Positions 1 through 5,824 of a DNA stretch of 5,824 nt are shown here, piece by piece. Position 1 is the first letter of the stretch. Each line of letters opens with the position of its first letter. The notes beneath the pieces are model-generated. The model was not told where the DNA came from and did no database searches. It saw nothing but the letters and a program-made list of their open reading frames with translations. This DNA is from Chloroflexota bacterium (GTDB lineage: Bacteria; Chloroflexota; Limnocylindria; Limnocylindrales; CSP1-4). The stretch spans positions 1 through 5,824 of the forward strand of contig JAJYJR010000397.1 of the NCBI GenBank assembly GCA_021789355.1, in the 5' to 3' direction. The translations under genes and the position numbers were made by a program.

Positions 1-3090
<3,090 letters not shown>

Positions 3091-3096
3091 GAACCG

Positions 3097-3102
3097 CTCC
3101 TT
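3097..3102 (-). promoter_or_regulatory. Ribosome binding site of rpoB
   Basis: AAGGAG on the minus strand sits six bases before the ATG at 3088-3090, which is ideal spacing. It is preceded by a 24-base all-pyrimidine tract (3129-3106) containing CTCCT copies that could pair with AGGAG and hide it. Confidence 0.85.
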
Positions 3103-3148
3103 GGCGGAGGAGGAGGGAGGGAAGGGGGGCCGCGCTCACAGACCGATC

Positions 3149-3176
3149 AGGATACCACGCCAAACCGTTCTGTCAA
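3149..3176 (-). promoter_or_regulatory. Housekeeping sigma-factor promoter for rpoB
   Basis: The -35 element TTGACA (3176-3171) is a perfect consensus. After a 16-base spacer comes TATCCT (3154-3149), four of six matches to TATAAT, with an upstream TG making an extended -10 (TGGTATCCT). Transcription would begin near 3142, leaving a 5' leader of about 50 bases before the rpoB ATG. The site lies in a local dip in GC content downstream of the attenuator-like hairpin. This is the strongest promoter-like sequence noticed in the window. Activity is inferred from sequence only. Confidence 0.75.
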
Positions 3177-3215
3177 ACCCCTCCCGGAGCCAGAAGACCA
3201 CCGGCAAACCCGAAG

Positions 3216-3240
3216 AGCGGGGCCCGGATGGGCGCCCGCT
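3216..3240 (-). terminator. Attenuator-like hairpin between rplL and rpoB
   Basis: On the minus strand AGCGGG (3240-3235) pairs with CCCGCT (3221-3216), continuing as GCCC paired with GGGC around an ATCC loop. This gives a 10-bp stem with one bulged C. The following bases CTTCGGGTTTG are only moderately T-rich, so termination would be partial at best. E. coli has a partial terminator at the same place, lowering rpoB relative to rplL expression; the shared position supports the reading but does not prove it. Confidence 0.5.
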
Positions 3241-3267
3241 CCCGGCCGGGGCCCCGCGGCAGGGTCG

Positions 3268-3281
3268 CCGTGGGGCCACGG
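3268..3281 (-). other. Short hairpin directly after the rplL stop
   Basis: CCGTG (3281-3277), loop GCCC, CACGG (3272-3268) begins two bases after the TGA of rplL. It has no T-tract. It could protect the 3' end of an rplL transcript or contribute to partial termination with the hairpin further downstream. Confidence 0.35.
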
Positions 3282-3283
3282 GA

Positions 3284-3667
3284 TCACTTGATATCGACGG
3301 TCGCGCCCTGCTCGGACAGCGCGGCCTTGATCTTCTCCGCTTCCTCCTTCGAGACCGCCTCCTTGACCGGCTTCGGGGCGCCGTCGACCAGATCCTTGGC
3401 CTCCTTGAGGCCGAGGCCGGTCAGCTCGCGCACGACCTTGATCACCGGGATCTTGTTCGGCCCGACGGCGCTCAGGATCGCGGTGAACTCGGTCTGCTCC
3501 TCCTCCGGGGCGGCCTGAACGGCGGCGGCGGCGGGAGCGGTGGCGATCGCCACGGGGGCGGCGGCGGTGACGCCGTAGCGCTCCTCGAACTTCTTGATGA
3601 ACTCGGACAGCTCGAGAACGGTCATGCCGTCGATCGCCTCGAGGATCTGCTCCTGGGTCAGTGCCAT
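3284..3667 (-). CDS. rplL: 50S ribosomal protein L7/L12
   Basis: L7/L12 is the multicopy stalk protein that recruits and activates the translational GTPases IF2, EF-Tu, EF-G and RF3. The 127-residue product has the family layout. A helical N-terminal dimerisation domain (residues 1-32, with [20 protein letters not shown]) docks on L10. A flexible Ala/Pro-rich hinge follows (about 34-56). The C-terminal factor-binding domain (about 58-127) contains [20 protein letters not shown] plus KDLVDGAP and ends GATVDIK. The conserved basic face used by elongation factors (K72, K77, R80, K88 and K91 in this numbering) is intact. The frame stays open about 52 codons upstream of the chosen ATG, but that stretch is intergenic sequence with no family match. 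The stop is TGA. rpoB follows after 193 bases that hold an attenuator-like hairpin and a promoter. Confidence 0.98.
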   Translation of the reverse strand: MALTQEQILEAIDGMTVLELSEFIKKFEERYGVTAAAPVAIATAPAAAAVQAAPEEEQTEFTAILSAVGPNKIPVIKVVRELTGLGLKEAKDLVDGAPKPVKEAVSKEEAEKIKAALSEQGATVDIK

Positions 3668-3676
3668 TGGTGCGTG

Positions 3677-3682
3677 CTCTCC
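3677..3682 (-). promoter_or_regulatory. Ribosome binding site of rplL
   Basis: GGAGAG on the minus strand lies nine bases before the ATG at 3665-3667. An in-frame ATG at 3686-3688 lies just upstream of this site and would add seven residues not typical of L7/L12, so the downstream ATG is preferred. Confidence 0.7.
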
Positions 3683-3738
3683 GTTCATGTCCTGGTTGAA
3701 GTGGGTCCCGTCGTGTCGCGGCGGGGCCGGCGGATCCG

Positions 3739-3766
3739 GCAGCCACCGCTGCCTGGCCATCCAGGC
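3739..3766 (-). other. Hairpins immediately after rplJ
   Basis: Ten bases after the rplJ stop, GCCTGG (3766-3761), loop ATGG, CCAGGC (3756-3751) forms a 6-bp stem. A second, overlapping stem, GCAGC, loop GGTG, GCTGC, covers 3752-3739. Neither is followed by a T-run, so they look like mRNA structures or processing sites rather than terminators. The first has the same stem as the hairpin before rplJ (4347-4333). The rest of the 109-base gap shows no promoter. Confidence 0.35.
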
Positions 3767-3776
3767 CGGGCCGGCG

Positions 3777-4310
3777 CTACGCGCCGCTCTGGCCGCCGGA
3801 GCGCTGCTCCTGCAGCTGCGCAAGCGCGTAGCCGAGGTTCCGCAGCGGGGCCGCGAGGAGGCCCGCCATCGTCGTCAGCGGCGAGCTGACGGCGCCGGCC
3901 AGCTGGCCGAGCAGCTGCTCCCGGCCCGGGAGCGTGGCGAGGCGGGTCACGTCGTCGGCCTCGATGCGCCGCTGCCGCAGCACCGCGCCGCGCACCTTGA
4001 GGTTGCGGTACGGGCGTATCGCGTCGAGCAGGGCGCGGGCCACCACGGCCTCGTCGCCGGCGCCGAGCGCGATCGCCGTCGGGCCGTCGAGGAGCGGCCC
4101 GAGCTCGGACCTCCCCGCCTGGTCCGCGGCGATCTTCGCCAGCCGGTTCTTGACGACGCGGTAGGTGACGCCCTGGGGTCGCAGCGAGCGACGGATGGCG
4201 GCCAGGTCGGCGACGCTGAGGCCACGGTAGTCGGTGACGATCGACGCGGACGCGGCCGAGAACTCCTCGGTCAGCGCCGCCACGGTCGCCCGCTTGGCCT
4301 CGGTGGGCAT
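3777..4310 (-). CDS. rplJ: 50S ribosomal protein L10 (stalk base protein)
   Basis: L10 anchors the L7/L12 dimers to 23S rRNA and, as the L10-L12 complex, usually represses its own mRNA. The 177-residue product starts [17 protein letters not shown]. The conserved N-terminal RNA-binding domain shows DYRGLSV (27-33) and [12 protein letters not shown] (50-61), followed by GPTAIALG. The LATLP motif leads into the C-terminal L12-binding helix. About 49 residues follow LATLP, compared with about 35 in E. coli. The tail [19 protein letters not shown] plus YALAQLQEQ resembles the long helix of Thermotoga L10, which carries three L12 dimers. An upstream in-frame ATG would add 22 residues from the leader and is rejected because the family N-terminus and the AAGGAGG site both support the ATG at 4310. 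The stop is TAG. The gene is preceded by the L10 leader and followed 109 bases later by rplL. Confidence 0.97.
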   Translation of the reverse strand: MPTEAKRATVAALTEEFSAASASIVTDYRGLSVADLAAIRRSLRPQGVTYRVVKNRLAKIAADQAGRSELGPLLDGPTAIALGAGDEAVVARALLDAIRPYRNLKVRGAVLRQRRIEADDVTRLATLPGREQLLGQLAGAVSSPLTTMAGLLAAPLRNLGYALAQLQEQRSGGQSGA

Positions 4311-4314
4311 GGGC

Positions 4315-4321
4315 CCTCCTT
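4315..4321 (-). promoter_or_regulatory. Ribosome binding site of rplJ
   Basis: AAGGAGG on the minus strand, a near-perfect Shine-Dalgarno sequence, lies four bases before the ATG at 4308-4310. It fixes that ATG, rather than an in-frame ATG 22 codons upstream inside the leader, as the L10 start. Confidence 0.85.
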
Positions 4322-4331
4322 TCCTGTCGGA

Positions 4332-4348
4332 CGCCTGGCACCCAGGCG
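4332..4348 (-). other. GC-rich hairpin between L10 leader core and rplJ ribosome binding site
   Basis: CGCCTGG (4348-4342), loop GTG, CCAGGCG (4338-4332) form a perfect 7-bp stem. It ends ten bases before the Shine-Dalgarno sequence and has no T-run after it, so it is not an obvious intrinsic terminator. It overlaps and would exclude another 7-bp pairing, GCGCCCC (4374-4368) with GGGGCGC (4352-4346). This makes two alternative folds of the leader possible. Confidence 0.4.
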
Positions 4349-4405
4349 CCCCTGCGTCGTTCCGCGAGGGGCGCATGCCCGGGCAGAGGACCCGAACGAT
4401 GAGCT

Positions 4406-4499
4406 CGCCTCGGCGTGCCCGCGAGCCTCCGGGCGAGTGCCCGGACGGTCCCGCGATTTCGGCCGCCCCTCTCGGGGCGGACGCACGCTGTCTGCGGCG
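4406..4499 (-). ncRNA. L10 leader: kink-turn binding site for L10-(L12)n in the rplJ mRNA
   Basis: Autogenous L10 leaders fold into a mimic of the 23S L10 site and repress rplJ translation when excess L10-L12 complex binds. On the minus strand the core matches that pattern. A lower helix CGCC (4499-4496) pairs with GGCG (4409-4406). Bulged GCA (4495-4493) is followed by GA (4492-4491) facing GA (4411-4410), giving tandem sheared G-A pairs of a kink-turn. An upper helix GCGTGC (4488-4483) then pairs with GCACGC (4418-4413). The strands AGACAG and GCCGAGG are the motif I recall for L10 leaders. Inside are two 7-bp hairpins: 4480-4463 with a GAGA (GNRA) loop, and 4445-4428 with an ACTC loop. It lies where an L10 leader is expected, between rplA and rplJ. 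No covariance-model search was possible here. Confidence 0.85.
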
Positions 4500-4581
4500 G
4501 AACGGTCTTCAGTTGATCGCGGCGCCCGGCAGAGCCTGCGTCGCTCGTCTGGTGGGCGGCGCCGCGCGCCGCCGGTGAATG

Positions 4582-5292
4582 TCAGGCCTGCGCGGCCGCT
4601 GCCAGCAGGGCTGGCACGTCGATGCGGATGCCGGGGCCCATGGTGGAGGCCACGGTCAGTCCGCGGAAATACTGGCCCTTGGCGGCGGCGGGCTTGGCGC
4701 GGTTCACGGCATCGACCAGCGTGGCGAGGTTCTCGACCAGCTGCTCCTCCGCGAAGGAGGTCTTGCCGAACCGTGCGTGGATGATGCCGCCCTTGTCGAC
4801 CTTGAACTCCACGCGTCCCGCCTTCACCTCGCGGATAGCGCGTGTCAGATCGAACGTGATGGTGCCGGACTTGGGGTTCGGCATCAGGCCGCGCCGGCCC
4901 AGGATCTTCCCGAGCTTGCCCACCATGCCCATCATGTCGGGCGTGGCCAGCGCCACGTCGAACTCGAGCCAGCCGGACTCGATCTTCTTGACCAGGTCCT
5001 CGCCGCCCACGATCTCCGCGCCGGCGTCGGTCGCCTCGCGCGCCTTCTCACCCTGGGCGAAGACGAGTACCCGGACATGGCGCCCGGTCCCGTGGGGCAG
5101 GACGACCGTCCCGCGCACCATCTGGTCGGCGTGGCGGGGATCGACGCCCAGCCGGATGTGCACCTCGGTGGTCGCATCGAAGGTCACCGCGGAGGTCTGC
5201 TTGAGCAGTGCCGCGGCCTCGGCGGGCGGATAGAGCCGCTCGCGCTCGACGAGCTTGACCGCCTCCAGGTACTTCTTGCCGTGTTGTGCCAT
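4582..5292 (-). CDS. rplA: 50S ribosomal protein L1
   Basis: L1 is the RNA-binding protein of the mobile L1 stalk that helps release E-site tRNA; in many bacteria it also represses its own operon by binding the mRNA leader. The 236-residue product has the normal family length. Typical L1 segments are visible in order: the N-terminal [12 protein letters not shown] (residues 4-15), the [20 protein letters not shown] region (about 47-66), [10 protein letters not shown] (78-87), the domain II motif [14 protein letters not shown] (131-144), [20 protein letters not shown] (146-165), and a C-terminal STMGPG motif followed by an alanine-rich tail. The ATG start is backed by AAGGGAG four bases upstream and by alignment with the family N-terminus. 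The stop is TGA. rplJ begins 271 bases downstream, after a structured leader. No L1 operator is recognisable inside the window; it would normally sit upstream of rplK. Confidence 0.98.
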   Translation of the reverse strand: MAQHGKKYLEAVKLVERERLYPPAEAAALLKQTSAVTFDATTEVHIRLGVDPRHADQMVRGTVVLPHGTGRHVRVLVFAQGEKAREATDAGAEIVGGEDLVKKIESGWLEFDVALATPDMMGMVGKLGKILGRRGLMPNPKSGTITFDLTRAIREVKAGRVEFKVDKGGIIHARFGKTSFAEEQLVENLATLVDAVNRAKPAAAKGQYFRGLTVASTMGPGIRIDVPALLAAAAQA

Positions 5293-5296
5293 CTCG

Positions 5297-5303
5297 CTCC
5301 CTT
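5297..5303 (-). promoter_or_regulatory. Ribosome binding site of rplA
   Basis: AAGGGAG on the minus strand lies four bases before the ATG of rplA. The spacing is short, but the match to the anti-Shine-Dalgarno sequence is good and supports the ATG at 5290-5292 as the start. Confidence 0.75.
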
Positions 5304-5306
5304 CTC

Positions 5307-5324
5307 GGCCGCGAAAGGGCGGCC
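5307..5324 (-). other. Hairpin just upstream of the rplA ribosome binding site
   Basis: On the minus strand this is a perfect 6-bp stem, GGCCGC paired with GCGGCC, with loop CCTTTC. It ends three bases before the rplA Shine-Dalgarno sequence. The loop is itself complementary, with one G-U pair, to GAAGGG in that Shine-Dalgarno region (5299-5304), so an alternative fold could hide the site. It does not resemble the L1 operator of other bacteria closely enough to call it one. Short GC-rich hairpins arise easily by chance in DNA of this composition. The rest of the 123-base rplK-rplA gap shows no promoter-like sequence. Confidence 0.3.
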
Positions 5325-5415
5325 TCCCCTCTCGACGCGGGGTGCACGGGCCGGACGACGGATCAGGCGAGAACCTCCGGCCGGGGTTCCCGCGGATGCG
5401 ACACGGGCCGCCTCG

Positions 5416-5824
5416 CTAGCCGACGACCTCGATGCCCATCGAGCGCGCCGTTCCCTCGATCATCCGCGCGGCGGCGTCGAGGTCTGTCGCGTTCAGATCG
5501 GCCAGCTTGGTCTGCGCGATCTCGCGGACCTGTGCCCGGGTCACCGTCCCGGCCGAGCTGCGGCCGGGGGTGGCGGCCCCCTGCTCGACGCCCGCCGCCT
5601 TGCGGAGCAGGTCCGCGGCCGGTGGGGTCTTCAGGATGAAGGTGAACGACCGGTCCTCGTACACCGTGATCTGGGCGGGAATGACCTGCCCGACCTGGCC
5701 GGCCGTCTTCTCGTTGTAGGACTTGCAGAACTCGACCACGTTGATGTGCGGGCCGAGCGCGGTCCCGACCGGCGGCGCTGGCGTCGCCTTGCCGGCGGGC
5801 AGCTGCAGGGTCAGCACCACTCGG
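5416..5824 (-). CDS. rplK: 50S ribosomal protein L11, 5' end missing at window edge
   Basis: L11 binds the GTPase-associated region of 23S rRNA at the base of the L7/L12 stalk and helps control elongation-factor GTP hydrolysis. The visible 135 codons match L11 throughout. The N-terminal domain has [15 protein letters not shown], then [20 protein letters not shown] and [14 protein letters not shown]. The C-terminal RNA-binding domain has [13 protein letters not shown] and IEGTARSMG, ending at TAG. The frame is open to the right edge. Two in-frame GTG codons lie near 5815-5820, but by comparison with E. coli and Thermus L11 about five N-terminal residues (MAKK-like) are missing, so the true start should be just outside the window. 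Odd points: the usual Pro in VGPALG is Thr (5761-5763), and one residue, normally Gly, is absent from the GQHGVNI stretch, which here reads GPHINVV. rplA follows after 123 bases, presumably on the same transcript. Confidence 0.97.
   Translation of the reverse strand, partial: RVVLTLQLPAGKATPAPPVGTALGPHINVVEFCKSYNEKTAGQVGQVIPAQITVYEDRSFTFILKTPPAADLLRKAAGVEQGAATPGRSSAGTVTRAQVREIAQTKLADLNATDLDAAARMIEGTARSMGIEVVG

Larger units (their letters stand above)
4311..4393 (-). promoter_or_regulatory. Candidate Shine-Dalgarno-sequestering pairing in the rplJ leader
   Basis: GGGTCCTC at 4393-4386 on the minus strand can pair over eight positions (one G-U) with GAGGGCCC at 4318-4311, the 3' part of the rplJ Shine-Dalgarno sequence and the bases up to the ATG. 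One further U-G pair is possible. The upstream partner begins 12 bases after the L10-binding core ends, a suitable place for a segment released or engaged when L10 binds. The pairing is seen directly; its regulatory role is inferred. Chance complementarity is a real possibility in such GC-rich RNA. Confidence 0.45.

Noticed and set aside
3668..3823. A 52-codon N-terminal extension of L7/L12
   Set aside because: It would overlap the end of rplJ and translate the hairpin-rich gap; L7/L12 begins at MALTQEQ with a suitable GGAGAG upstream.
4332..4348. Intrinsic terminator upstream of rplJ
   Set aside because: The stem is strong but there is no T-run after it, and it sits directly before a ribosome binding site.
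4311..4376. An N-terminal extension of L10 from an ATG at 4376
   Set aside because: The extra 22 residues are encoded by leader RNA, match no L10, and have no ribosome binding site as good as the AAGGAGG before the ATG at 4310.
3594..4784. A 396-codon plus-strand open frame across rplJ, the L10 leader and part of rplA
   Set aside because: It runs antisense to conserved genes and through a structured leader, its product is Arg/Gly/Pro-rich with no family resemblance, and no promoter or ribosome binding site stands out.
5293..5415. A separate promoter or L1 operator between rplK and rplA
   Set aside because: No -35/-10 pair was seen, and the sequence does not clearly copy the L1 site of 23S rRNA. 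Only a small hairpin is visible.

Overview
The window is a chromosomal housekeeping locus read entirely from the minus strand. From the right edge leftwards it carries rplK (L11, 5' end cut off by the window), rplA (L1), rplJ (L10), rplL (L7/L12) and the first 1030 codons of rpoB (RNA polymerase beta subunit), which runs off the left edge. This is the classic bacterial L11/L1-L10/L12-rpoB order; rpoC would be expected beyond position 1. All five reading frames are intact as far as they can be seen, and no mobile element, tRNA, rRNA, CRISPR array or foreign gene was found.

The DNA is very GC-rich. RpoB lacks the large lineage-specific insertions of E. coli beta and L10 has a long C-terminal helix of the Thermotoga type. 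I cannot place the organism firmly. An uncultured high-GC bacterium of the Chloroflexota or a neighbouring lineage is my best guess, at low confidence.

The genes act together in translation and transcription. L11 and the L10-(L12)n stalk form the GTPase-associated centre of the 50S subunit, L1 forms the opposite stalk, and beta carries much of the RNA polymerase active site. Control signals lie in the gaps. The 271-base rplA-rplJ gap holds a recognisable L10 leader: a kink-turn between two helices, a GNRA-capped hairpin, and downstream a segment that can pair with the rplJ Shine-Dalgarno sequence. The 193-base rplL-rpoB gap holds an attenuator-like hairpin followed by a strong candidate promoter (TTGACA, 16-base spacer, extended -10 TGGTATCCT), so rpoB probably has its own promoter as well as read-through. 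The 109-base rplJ-rplL gap and 123-base rplK-rplA gap hold GC-rich hairpins but no clear promoter.

I found no undescribed multi-gene system. The points most worth a second look are two drug-site changes in conserved proteins: Ser instead of His in the rifamycin pocket of RpoB, and Thr for a conserved Pro plus a one-residue deletion in the thiostrepton-binding domain of L11. The architecture of the rplJ leader and of the rplL-rpoB control region also deserves checking.
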